34,748 nt of DNA from Candidatus Zambryskibacteria bacterium RIFOXYC1_FULL_39_10 (GTDB taxonomy: Bacteria > Patescibacteriota > Minisyncoccia > Phycocordibacterales > WO2-35-19). Shown piece after piece: positions 15,796-24,286 of this stretch (position 1 is its first letter; every line of letters starts with the position of its first letter). The stretch is from assembly GCA_001824275.1 (NCBI GenBank), contig MHWW01000011.1, positions 1 to 34,748 on the forward strand, given 5' to 3'. The notes under the pieces are model-generated. The model was not told where the DNA came from and ran no database searches. It was given only the letters and a program-made list of their open reading frames with translations. Both the position numbers and the translations under genes were made by a program.

Positions 15796-17895
15796 TTGAA
15801 AAATAAAATGACTAAAAAATTTCTTACATTTGGAATATTGCTTATCGTCCTAACTGGAATTTTACTTCCAAATATTGCGTTTGGGGAAGAGGAACTAGAT
15901 GAATTGGCGCAAATATTGTCTACCGTAAATCCTGTAGCGGCTGTAACCGCTAAAGCATCTGCTGACGGACTTTTTTCACCTGTAGAATATTTTTTTGATG
16001 GTTTTTTTAAGATTATAGGTCATTTTCTAATGACGATTTCCTCTTTTATATTAATAATATCTGGAAAAATATTTGATTCGGTTGTGGAATTTACCGTTAT
16101 TGATATGGGTAAAAATATAGGTGATCCTAAGGGGGTGGGTGGGGGAATCACTGCGGCTTGGGCCACACTGCGAGATATTGCAAATATGTGTTTTATATTC
16201 GTCCTGCTTTTTGCCGCATTCAAAAACATGTTTCAGTATAATATCAACAATTTCGGCGCCACAATAAAAAATATAATTATTGTCGCTTTGCTTATAAACT
16301 TCAGTCTCTTCTTTTCAAAAGTAGTGATCGACGCCTCAAATATAGTCTCGGTGGGTTTTTATAAATCGATAGCAACTGCAAATACAAATACTTACGAACT
16401 ATCGGGAACACTCACTGGAACGAAAGAAAATTTTGGTTTTACTGGAATTTCTGGTGGTTACCTGAGGATGCTAGGGCTTCAAACTTTTTTTGGTGCTGAA
16501 ATTTTAGACAAAGTAAATGACCCGGTCAAAATACTGACGCTTGGAGTTGTCAGTTCAATCTTTATGCTTGTCACTGCAACCATACTTTTAATAGCTGGCA
16601 TAATGTTTGCTGCTCGTTTTATTATTCTTATTTTCTTAATGATTCTCTCACCCCTTGCCCTAATAGCCTATATAATACCGGGGCAAGAAAAACAATTTAA
16701 TAGCTGGAAAGATTCTTTAATCAGCCAGTCATTTTTTGCCCCATTATTTTTTGCTTTGACTTGGGTGGTATTTAAGGTTGGTAGTTCTTTGCTTACCGCT
16801 GTCGATAAAAATTCCACATGGACAGATTTAATCACTAAGGCTGATAGCGGTGCCATAAACTTATTACTCTTTTACATTCTGATAACCGGTTTCTCCATCG
16901 CCGCCCTTGTACTTTCCAAACAAATGGCAACAAGTGGCGCCACCGGCGGAGCTTTCAAAGCTATCAGTGGAGGCGTGGGCACTGCCGCAATTGGTGGCGC
17001 CGCTTTGGCAGGAAGAAATACGATTGGTAGAGCCTCTAGTTTAGTTTCGGAAAAATATAGGGACACATTGTCTAAGAATGCATTGGGTAGGAGCACACTG
17101 TGGTTAGCAAACAAGGGCAAACAGAGCAGTTTTGACGCAAGAGCCGTTGGCGATACCAAACTAATGAAATCTATCGGGGCTGACAAATACACTAACGATA
17201 TGTTGGGTGCTGCCGGAAAAGCAGGTGGTAAGGGTGGATTTGCAAAAGTTATTGAAGAAAAAGCAAAGGCCAAAGCTGCATATGCTAAAGATGTTTATGG
17301 ACAAACAGATTTTGAAAAAGATGAAGCTAAAAAACGCCAAACGGATTACGATATTGAAAAAGCCGGGGAAGAAAAGAAAATTAAACAGAGAAGATTAGAT
17401 AAAGTCGCTGAAAAAATTGCTGACGCAAGAACTCCAGAAGAAACAGAGAAGGCGGAGGCCTATCGAGAATATGTTAATAAAATTAACAAGAAAAATATCT
17501 TTGATGATAAGGAATACTCTGATGAATTTAAAAATAAAGATATTGTTAAAGAATACGAAAAATATTCTAAAGCTGGAGAAAAAAGACAAGAAGAATTTGC
17601 CAAGAGGTTGGATAAGACAGCAAACATACTTACTACCGCAGGCGCAATTGTTGGCGGCGTAGTTGGTGGATTGGCTGGAGGATTGCCTGGTATAGCAATC
17701 GGGAGTGGTGTAGGAGCTGGTTTGGGAAGCACAAACAAAGCTGCATCAAAAAAAATAAGATTGGAATCGAAGGGGCCATCAAAGGAAAAGAAATTAGCTG
17801 ACATTATTTCTAAGGAATTTACCGAAACTACAACCTCAGAAACACCAGCTACTCCACCACCTGCGCCAACTCCCCCAACAACTCCTAGCCCATAA
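15796..17895 (+). CDS. TrbL/VirB6-like polytopic membrane protein with long charged C-terminal tail
   Basis: Multiple TM helices, FAARFIILIFLMILSPLALIAYIIPGQEKQFNSWKDSLISQSFFAPLFFALTW, then Lys/Glu-rich tail; ATG at 15808 is an alternative start. Confidence 0.8.
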   Translation: MKNKMTKKFLTFGILLIVLTGILLPNIAFGEEELDELAQILSTVNPVAAVTAKASADGLFSPVEYFFDGFFKIIGHFLMTISSFILIISGKIFDSVVEFTVIDMGKNIGDPKGVGGGITAAWATLRDIANMCFIFVLLFAAFKNMFQYNINNFGATIKNIIIVALLINFSLFFSKVVIDASNIVSVGFYKSIATANTNTYELSGTLTGTKENFGFTGISGGYLRMLGLQTFFGAEILDKVNDPVKILTLGVVSSIFMLVTATILLIAGIMFAARFIILIFLMILSPLALIAYIIPGQEKQFNSWKDSLISQSFFAPLFFALTWVVFKVGSSLLTAVDKNSTWTDLITKADSGAINLLLFYILITGFSIAALVLSKQMATSGATGGAFKAISGGVGTAAIGGAALAGRNTIGRASSLVSEKYRDTLSKNALGRSTLWLANKGKQSSFDARAVGDTKLMKSIGADKYTNDMLGAAGKAGGKGGFAKVIEEKAKAKAAYAKDVYGQTDFEKDEAKKRQTDYDIEKAGEEKKIKQRRLDKVAEKIADARTPEETEKAEAYREYVNKINKKNIFDDKEYSDEFKNKDIVKEYEKYSKAGEKRQEEFAKRLDKTANILTTAGAIVGGVVGGLAGGLPGIAIGSGVGAGLGSTNKAASKKIRLESKGPSKEKKLADIISKEFTETTTSETPATPPPAPTPPTTPSP

Positions 17896-17897
17896 TT

Positions 17898-18431
17898 ATG
17901 GATTACAAAGACACAATAAAAGAAAGATTGAATCTTTTATCTTCTGAATTGAAGAGTTTTGTGTTGAACGAAAATTGGAGAAAAGATGCAGAAAATACAG
18001 GCAAGAAATATAATTTAAATGAAGAAAAATACGCCTCATTAGAAAATGAAATATTTTTTGTTTTGCTATGTTTTGAACCAAAGAGTGATTTTGTTGAAAA
18101 TATTAAAAGAGAATTAGAAATTGATTCAAATATGGCTGGATGGATTGCCGAAGATGTAAATAAAAATATTTTTAGTCAAGTAGAAAAAGAGATTGACCAA
18201 ATGTGGGCAAGCGGAAGCACTGATGTGGAAAGGGAAACAGAGACAAGCGAAGAAAAAAACACCAACAACATTGGGCAATCGTTTGAGGAGATTATATTGA
18301 ATCAAGCGAGGGCGATGCAACCCGCCCGCGAAGCCATTCCACCTGAGAATTTGCCTATAGAAAATAGTGAGCCTAGAGCCATTCATAATTATATAAAAAA
18401 CAATGACCCCTACAGAGAGCCGGTGGAATGA
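17898..18431 (+). CDS. Hypothetical cytosolic protein in the T4SS-like cluster
   Basis: ORF in operon spacing with neighbours; no recognisable family. Confidence 0.65.
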   Translation: MDYKDTIKERLNLLSSELKSFVLNENWRKDAENTGKKYNLNEEKYASLENEIFFVLLCFEPKSDFVENIKRELEIDSNMAGWIAEDVNKNIFSQVEKEIDQMWASGSTDVERETETSEEKNTNNIGQSFEEIILNQARAMQPAREAIPPENLPIENSEPRAIHNYIKNNDPYREPVE

Positions 18432-18865
18432 TGTATTAGGGGAAATGTATTATGTATTATGGAAGAAACAAAAAAGATAGAATCGTTTTATGATTTGAAT
18501 GCGTGGAAGGAAAGCCATAAATTAGCAATTATGATATATAAAATTACCAAACAATTTCCAAGGGATGAAATTTTCGGATTAACTTCTCAGATAAGACGAG
18601 CCACAGTCTCTATATCATCAAATATCGCAGAGGGTTTTAGTAGAAACTCACACAAAGAAAAATTAAATTTCTACTCGATAGCACTTGGTTCTCTCACTGA
18701 AACACAGAATCAGCTTTTAATTTCGAGAGATGTTAGTTATATTGGTAGTAATATTTTCAAAAATATCTGGGATCAGACGATTATTGTAAGCAAACTCTGT
18801 AACGGATTGATCAAGAAAATGAGATCTTTTAACCATAATACATAATACTTACCCCATAATTCATT
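18430..18865. mobile_element. Candidate IVS-like element: S23-type ORF bracketed by inverted repeats
   Basis: GTATTATGTATTATGG (18447-18462) and CCATAATACATAATAC (18833-18848) perfect 16-bp IR; imperfect extension through AGGGG/CCCC. Confidence 0.6.
18459..18845 (+). CDS. Four-helix-bundle protein (23S rRNA intervening-sequence protein / S23 family)
   Basis: FYDLNAWKESHKLAIMIYKITKQFPRDEIFGLTSQIRRATVSISSNIAEGFSRNSHKEKLNFYSIALGSLTETQNQLL. Confidence 0.93.
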   Translation: MEETKKIESFYDLNAWKESHKLAIMIYKITKQFPRDEIFGLTSQIRRATVSISSNIAEGFSRNSHKEKLNFYSIALGSLTETQNQLLISRDVSYIGSNIFKNIWDQTIIVSKLCNGLIKKMRSFNHNT

Positions 18866-18869
18866 TTTT

Positions 18870-19295
18870 ATGCGTTTTCAAATACCACAATTTATAGATG
18901 TCGAAGATAAAATATTTGGGCCGCTTACCCTCAAGCAGTTTATTTATGTTGCGGGAGGTATAAGTATTGCTGTAGTCGGAGTAGTATTCTTCGGCCTTTT
19001 CTTTGGACTCCTCCTCGCTTCACCTATTGTGATTTTAGCTTTTGCTTTAGCATTTTATAGAATAAACAACCGCCCTTTCGTTCACACTCTTGAATCCGCT
19101 TTCAAATACGCCACCAAAGATAAGCTTTATATTTGGCGAAAAGATGAGACTGAGAAGCCTGCAGAAGAATCTGCTGGAGGGAAGTATAGCTCGCTTGTAG
19201 TACCAAACTTGTCAGAAAGTAAGCTCAAAGATATGAACTGGGAGCTAGATGTGAAGAAAAAAGAAAATGAAATCTTAGAAAAAAGTAGCAAGTAG
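18870..19295 (+). CDS. PrgI family protein
   Basis: RFQIPQFIDVEDKIFGPLTLKQFIYVAGG, two TMs, ...FYRINNRPFVHTLESAFKYATKDKLYIWRK. Confidence 0.85.
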   Translation: MRFQIPQFIDVEDKIFGPLTLKQFIYVAGGISIAVVGVVFFGLFFGLLLASPIVILAFALAFYRINNRPFVHTLESAFKYATKDKLYIWRKDETEKPAEESAGGKYSSLVVPNLSESKLKDMNWELDVKKKENEILEKSSK

Positions 19296-19304
19296 GAAGC
19301 ATCT
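19284..19304 (+). repeat. Stop-codon-associated repeat, copy B
   Basis: AGTAGCAAGTAGGAAGCATCT overlapping the PrgI stop codon. Confidence 0.75.
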
Positions 19305-19320
19305 GGGTTAAAATGTATTT

Positions 19321-19941
19321 ATGAAAAATGCGACGCAAGAATTTGTGCCAATAGATGATGTGCGAGATGGCATCGTTATATTAAAAGATGGGAGTATGCG
19401 AGGCATCCTCATGGCTTCTTCTATAAACTTTGCCTTAAAATCAGATGATGAGAGGCAGGCGATACTTTTACAGTTTCAAGATTTTTTAAATTCTTTAGAT
19501 TTTTCTATTCAAATATTGGCTCAATCTAGACGACTCGATATCAGGCCTTATATTGCCTTGCTCGAAGGGCGATACAAAGAGCAAACAAACGACTTGATGA
19601 AAATCCAAATTGAACAATATATATCCTTTATTAAGGGTTTTACCGAATCTACCAATATTATGACCAAAAATTTCTTTGTCGTTATCCCTTATGATTCAGC
19701 TATCATATCATCCAAAAGCAGTTTGCCATTTGGTTTGGGCGGTAAAGAAAAAACAAAAGAATCAAAAGAGGAGGATTTTGAAGAAAAGAAAAACCAATTG
19801 GAACAAAGAATGGGGGTGGTAGAGCAGGGGCTCGTGCGGTGCGGCGTCCGAGTAGCAAAATTGGGGACTGACGAGGTGGTCGAGTTGTTTTATAAAATAT
19901 TTAATCCAGGAGAATCGGAAAAACCCATTAAGATACAGTAG
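19321..19941 (+). CDS. TraC/VirB4 N-terminal-domain-like protein
   Basis: FVPIDDVRDGIVILKDGSMRGILMASSINFALKSDDERQAILLQFQDFLNSLDFSIQILAQSRRLDIRPY. Confidence 0.75.
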   Translation: MKNATQEFVPIDDVRDGIVILKDGSMRGILMASSINFALKSDDERQAILLQFQDFLNSLDFSIQILAQSRRLDIRPYIALLEGRYKEQTNDLMKIQIEQYISFIKGFTESTNIMTKNFFVVIPYDSAIISSKSSLPFGLGGKEKTKESKEEDFEEKKNQLEQRMGVVEQGLVRCGVRVAKLGTDEVVELFYKIFNPGESEKPIKIQ

Positions 19942-19957
19942 TTAGTAGTTAGCATTG
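19937..19957 (+). repeat. Stop-codon-associated repeat, copy D
   Basis: AGTAGTTAGTAGTTAGCATTG overlapping the TAG stop of the TraC-like gene. Confidence 0.65.
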
Positions 19958-20036
19958 AGTAGTTAGGAACAAAATGAAAATAAAAAAAATAAAAAACCTT
20001 ACTACTTACTACTTATTCCTTACTACTATTTAAAAT

Positions 20037-21839
20037 ATGTTTGATTTTTTTACAAAAAAGAAAAAAGAGGAAGCATCAATTTCCATTTTACCAAAAGGAC
20101 TTACCGAAAGTTCCGAATTAGAATTGCGTGATATTTTGGCGCCGAGCGCCCTCAAAGTAAATACCAAAGAGTTAAATTTGGGTGAAAAGGTGGTGCGAAG
20201 TTTTTTCGTCATTTCTTATCCAAGATTTTTAACTGAAGATTGGTTTTCGCCGATTATCAATATGGATAAAATGTTTGATGTTTCTATTTTTATCCACCCA
20301 CTTGAAACCGCCAAAATACTTCGCAGTTTCCAAAAAAAAGTGGCCGAAGTCCAAAGCCAAATCAGAAGCAGGGAAGAGAAGGGTTTGGTGCGTGACCCAA
20401 TGCTTGATACCGCTTATCAAGATTTGGAAAATTTGCGTGACCAACTCCAGCAAGCGCAAGAAAAAATGTTTGAAGTCGGGCTTTATATTTCGGTTTATGC
20501 CGACAACAGCGACGAACTAGACAAAGTGGAGTCTGAGATAAAATCAGTGATGGAATCCAAACTTGTTTATGTCAAACCCGCCCTCTTCCAACAAGAACAG
20601 GGCTTCCGCAGTATTTTACCCATCGCCAAAGACGAGCTCGCTGTTCATTCAAAAATAAATTCTTCACCACTTTCAAGCCTATTTCCATTTATTTCTTTTG
20701 ATCTTACATCTGACAAAGGTATTTTGTACGGCATAAACCGCCACAACTCATCACTCGTTTTGTTTGACCGATTTTCGTTAGAAAACTATAACTCTGTAAC
20801 CTTTGCCAAGGCCGGTGCCGGCAAATCTTACAATATCAAACTCGAAATCCTTAGGACTCTTATGTTTGATACTGAAGTCATCGTGATCGACCCAGAAAAT
20901 GAATATGAATACATGGCCGAAGCGGTAGGTGGGCGATATTTTAATATTTCTCTAAATTCCGATCACCACATCAATCCTTTTGAACTGCCCGTCCCAGCTG
21001 AAGATGAATCAGCCGCGAGTGTCTTACGATCGCAAATAATTAATTTGGTTGGTTTATTTAGAATTATGATGGGTGGCCTATCGGCTGAAGAAGATGCGAT
21101 TATTGACCGAGCCATCACCGAAACTTATGCGCTCAAAGACATCACCGTTGATTCAGATTTTAAAAATGTTGAGCCACCATTACTTTCAGATTTTGAATTG
21201 GTGCTATCAGGTATGGAGGGTGGGGAGTCCCTAGCCCAAAGATTGTCAAAATATACCAAAGGTACTTGGTCAAACTTTATAAACCGCCCTTCAAATATTG
21301 ATATCAACAAAAAGTTTGTAGTTTTCTCTATCAGAGATATGGAGGACGAATTGAAGCCAGTGGCGATGTATATTGTCACCCATTATATTTGGAACGCTAT
21401 CCGTCGGGAACTCAAGAAAAGGTTACTAGTAATTGACGAGGCCTGGTGGATGATGAAATCTGAAGACACCGCTTCGTTCCTCCTCTCTTTAGCAAAAAGA
21501 GGCAGGAAATACTATTTGGGAATGGCGACCATCACTCAAGATGTCGACGACTTTTTGAAGTCTCCTTATGGCACACCGATTATAAGCAACTCCTCTATTC
21601 AAATACTCCTCAAACAATCCCCGACTGTGGTTGATCGCTTGCAGGAGGTATTTAATCTAACAAATGAAGAAAAGTATTTACTTCTTGAATCAGGGGTGGG
21701 GGAGGGCATATTCTTCGCCGGACTAAAGCATGTGGCTATCAAAATAATTTCTTCTTACACCGAGGAGCAAATCATCACCACCGACCCTTCTCAGATTTTA
21801 GCGATGAAGAAGGCAAAAAAGGAAAATAACACCCCCTAA
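20037..21839 (+). CDS. VirB4/TraC-like T4SS ATPase
   Basis: Walker A FAKAGAGKSYNIK, Walker B RLLVIDEAWWMM, VIDPENEYEYMAEAVGG, SNSSIQILLKQSP. Confidence 0.93.
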   Translation: MFDFFTKKKKEEASISILPKGLTESSELELRDILAPSALKVNTKELNLGEKVVRSFFVISYPRFLTEDWFSPIINMDKMFDVSIFIHPLETAKILRSFQKKVAEVQSQIRSREEKGLVRDPMLDTAYQDLENLRDQLQQAQEKMFEVGLYISVYADNSDELDKVESEIKSVMESKLVYVKPALFQQEQGFRSILPIAKDELAVHSKINSSPLSSLFPFISFDLTSDKGILYGINRHNSSLVLFDRFSLENYNSVTFAKAGAGKSYNIKLEILRTLMFDTEVIVIDPENEYEYMAEAVGGRYFNISLNSDHHINPFELPVPAEDESAASVLRSQIINLVGLFRIMMGGLSAEEDAIIDRAITETYALKDITVDSDFKNVEPPLLSDFELVLSGMEGGESLAQRLSKYTKGTWSNFINRPSNIDINKKFVVFSIRDMEDELKPVAMYIVTHYIWNAIRRELKKRLLVIDEAWWMMKSEDTASFLLSLAKRGRKYYLGMATITQDVDDFLKSPYGTPIISNSSIQILLKQSPTVVDRLQEVFNLTNEEKYLLLESGVGEGIFFAGLKHVAIKIISSYTEEQIITTDPSQILAMKKAKKENNTP

Positions 21840-21905
21840 CCCCCTCTTATATTAAGAGGGGGTGTTCGGATTTCCCCTTTAAGGTAAGGGGGATAAAGGG
21901 GGTTA
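21837..21905. repeat. GC-rich two-hairpin palindromic element overlapping the virB4-like stop codon
   Basis: Outer TAACCCCCT/AGGGGGTTA; inner CCCCCTCTTA-TAT-TAAGAGGGGG. Confidence 0.85.
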
Positions 21906-21932
21906 TGTAATAGAGATGTTATAATATAATTC

Positions 21933-22373
21933 ATGGACGAAACCACTCCACAAAATCAAAATACTCGGGAGCCACTCCGAAGACCTGTGAGGCAGATTCC
22001 AGAACAACAGACAGAAAAAAGAGAGAGGATAAAAAAATGGATGGCGGTCTGCCTTATAACAGTTGCTGTATGTGTTGATTTGGCGCAGGCCCTACTGACT
22101 GCAGTAGCGATTGGTGCGGTCCTCGGCCCAGTCATATCAGCCGTGGCTTGGTTTGGATTTTGGGTTTGGTTTATGATTTTGGGCGTTTCTTTTGTTTCTA
22201 ACCCCAAAAAACTATTGTCGATGGGTGGTGCTGGTATAATAGAGATAATTCCAGTCTTTGGCGCCTTGCCTGCCTTCACCGCTGGAGTTGCAGCCACAGT
22301 TTTTATAACAATGGCTGAAGATAAAGGTGGTATAATAAGTAAAGCGGCAGGAGCATTGCAAGGAAAAATATAA
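21933..22373 (+). CDS. Hypothetical polytopic membrane protein
   Basis: Several hydrophobic segments; co-directional in the T4SS-like cluster. Confidence 0.7.
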   Translation: MDETTPQNQNTREPLRRPVRQIPEQQTEKRERIKKWMAVCLITVAVCVDLAQALLTAVAIGAVLGPVISAVAWFGFWVWFMILGVSFVSNPKKLLSMGGAGIIEIIPVFGALPAFTAGVAATVFITMAEDKGGIISKAAGALQGKI

Positions 22374-22375
22374 AA

Positions 22376-23392
22376 ATGTTTAGTAAATATAAATTTTTTT
22401 TAATAATAGGTGCGATTTTAGTGGTTTTGCCTACAATTTCTTTTTTGCCTTGGCAGACAGGTGCCCAAACTATAAATATTCCTTTTGCCCTCTCAAATGA
22501 ACTAAATGTGGCAATATCTCCGACCTATCCTAGCCCAAATGAAAATGTTTTTGTGACCTTAACCCTTTATACCGATGACTTGAACTCGGCCGATATCACT
22601 TGGTACCAAAATGGTAAAAATGTTTTGAGTGGTAAAGGGGAGACAAAATTTAATTTTAAGACGGGCAATATCGGAGAAGAAACAAAAATTGAAATCAAAA
22701 TTACGCTCCTTAGTGGCGTCTCTTTTTCAAAGGATTTTACTTTGAATCCAGCCGGCGTAGATCTAGTTTGGGAAGCAAACTCGTATGTACCGCCATTTTA
22801 TAAAGGTAAAGCCTTGCACTCGAGGCAAGGAGTCATCAAAATTGTCGCCACTCCGGATTTTGTTAAAAATGGCAAAAGAGTTTTGCCTCAAAATTTAGTA
22901 TATGAGTGGTCAAATGATGTCGAAGTTTATCAAAGTCAAAGTGGCTATGGTAAAAATGTCATTGTTTTAAGCGGCTCAATACTTGGTAAAAATGAAAGTA
23001 TAGAAGTTTTGGTGACTGACCCAGTAAATAATCTCGTCGCCCGGAAGTTTATTGATATCGTTCCTGTTAATCCGGAAATAGTATTTTATGAAAATAGTCC
23101 ATATTATGGCCACATTTTTGATTCGGCGATTACCAACTCCTTCAATTTAAAAACTGGCGAGGTGCAAGTTTTGGCCGCACCTTTTTACTTTACTAAAAAC
23201 GATAGTGGTTTGCTAAAATATGAATGGCAATTAAATGGCCAGTCGGTGCCAAACCTTTTTGGCTCTAGAACTGCGGTGTTCAAAAAACCTGAAGATAAAA
23301 CTGGTAGGTCTACAATTTCTTTGCGAGTTGAAAATGCCAATAGGATTTTACAGCAAGCTGACGGCAAATTAACAATAAATTTTGAAGATTAA
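22376..23392 (+). CDS. Hypothetical extracytoplasmic protein with Ig/PKD-like repeats
   Basis: N-terminal TM/signal; repeated beta-domain patterns ADITWYQNGKNVLSGKG, KYEWQLNGQSV. Confidence 0.65.
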   Translation: MFSKYKFFLIIGAILVVLPTISFLPWQTGAQTINIPFALSNELNVAISPTYPSPNENVFVTLTLYTDDLNSADITWYQNGKNVLSGKGETKFNFKTGNIGEETKIEIKITLLSGVSFSKDFTLNPAGVDLVWEANSYVPPFYKGKALHSRQGVIKIVATPDFVKNGKRVLPQNLVYEWSNDVEVYQSQSGYGKNVIVLSGSILGKNESIEVLVTDPVNNLVARKFIDIVPVNPEIVFYENSPYYGHIFDSAITNSFNLKTGEVQVLAAPFYFTKNDSGLLKYEWQLNGQSVPNLFGSRTAVFKKPEDKTGRSTISLRVENANRILQQADGKLTINFED

Positions 23393-23393
23393 T

Positions 23394-24284
23394 ATGACAA
23401 AAAAAATAGGAATATTTATAATACTTGCAACACTTTTATTACCAACGATGGTTGTTTTGGCTCAAGAAACCGATCTTTCCTATACAGTTTTGGCGCCTTT
23501 GCCTGGAGTTGGGGACAGTGACGGCAAAACAACTTTAGAAACATACGTTCCAGCTATTTTTAAACTTGCTATAGGCCTATCAGCAGTCGCGGCGGTTTTG
23601 ATGATTGTTTTAGGCGGTTTCCAATATATTTCATCTGACGCTCTTATGAAAAAGAATGAAGGGAGGGAGAGAATTAAAAATGCGGTGTTTGGTTTAGTTT
23701 TGGTTATCTCGGCTTGGCTCATCCTCAACACCATCAACCCAAACCTTTTAAATATAAATTTAAACATTGATTCAATTAGTACAACTGCTGTTGATGGGGG
23801 AAAATTATTAGCCGATGACGGTAGTGAGGTTTATCCTGGTAAATATTCAGTCAATGTAAATGGAACTCCTGTTTACTACAATGACTGCAATACTTGCACC
23901 TCATTAACATCTTTAGGAATAACAACAAAAAATGCGGGCTCTAATCCGCTGGTAGATGGCGGTTTAGCAGCTAAATTAGCTATTTTTGATGCGGAAATAA
24001 AATCCAGCGGAGTTTCTTGGATTGTAACTGAAGCATATCCACCAACCGTCAACCATAAAGCAGAATGTCACAGATTCGGTACTTGTATTGATGCTAGACC
24101 CACAAATCAAACAGCAGGAAACATAAATGGGTTTATGTCAGCAGCACAAAAAGCTGGATTAAGAGCAGTATATGAAGTTAAAACCCAAGCAGAAAAAGAT
24201 ACCTTAATTAAAAACGGGGTGACAGGTAATATAATTGTCGTATCATGGGTTACTGGCCCTCATTTCTCCGTTTACAAAAATTAA
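23394..24284 (+). CDS. VirB2/TrbC-like pilin N-terminus fused to a possible M15/VanY-like C-terminal domain
   Basis: Signal peptide + two TMs (TTLETYVPAIFKLAIGLSAVAAVLMIVLGGFQYISSDAL...RIKNAVFGLVLVISAWLILNTINP); C-terminal HRFGTCIDA and GPHFSVY motifs. Confidence 0.75.
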   Translation: MTKKIGIFIILATLLLPTMVVLAQETDLSYTVLAPLPGVGDSDGKTTLETYVPAIFKLAIGLSAVAAVLMIVLGGFQYISSDALMKKNEGRERIKNAVFGLVLVISAWLILNTINPNLLNINLNIDSISTTAVDGGKLLADDGSEVYPGKYSVNVNGTPVYYNDCNTCTSLTSLGITTKNAGSNPLVDGGLAAKLAIFDAEIKSSGVSWIVTEAYPPTVNHKAECHRFGTCIDARPTNQTAGNINGFMSAAQKAGLRAVYEVKTQAEKDTLIKNGVTGNIIVVSWVTGPHFSVYKN

Positions 24285-24286
24285 AA

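Noticed and set aside
16872-17273. Antisense ORFs such as 16872-17273, 28544-29062 and 12787-13116
   Set aside because: They lie opposite strongly supported genes and look like compositional shadow ORFs.
17898-17920. MDYKD at the start of a T4SS-cluster ORF resembling a FLAG tag
   Set aside because: Short coincidence; no vector sequence nearby and natural codon context.
18319-18333. CCCGCCCGCGAAG in the 17898-18431 ORF as a third in-frame palindrome copy
   Set aside because: Only the left-arm motif is present; no complementary right arm follows.
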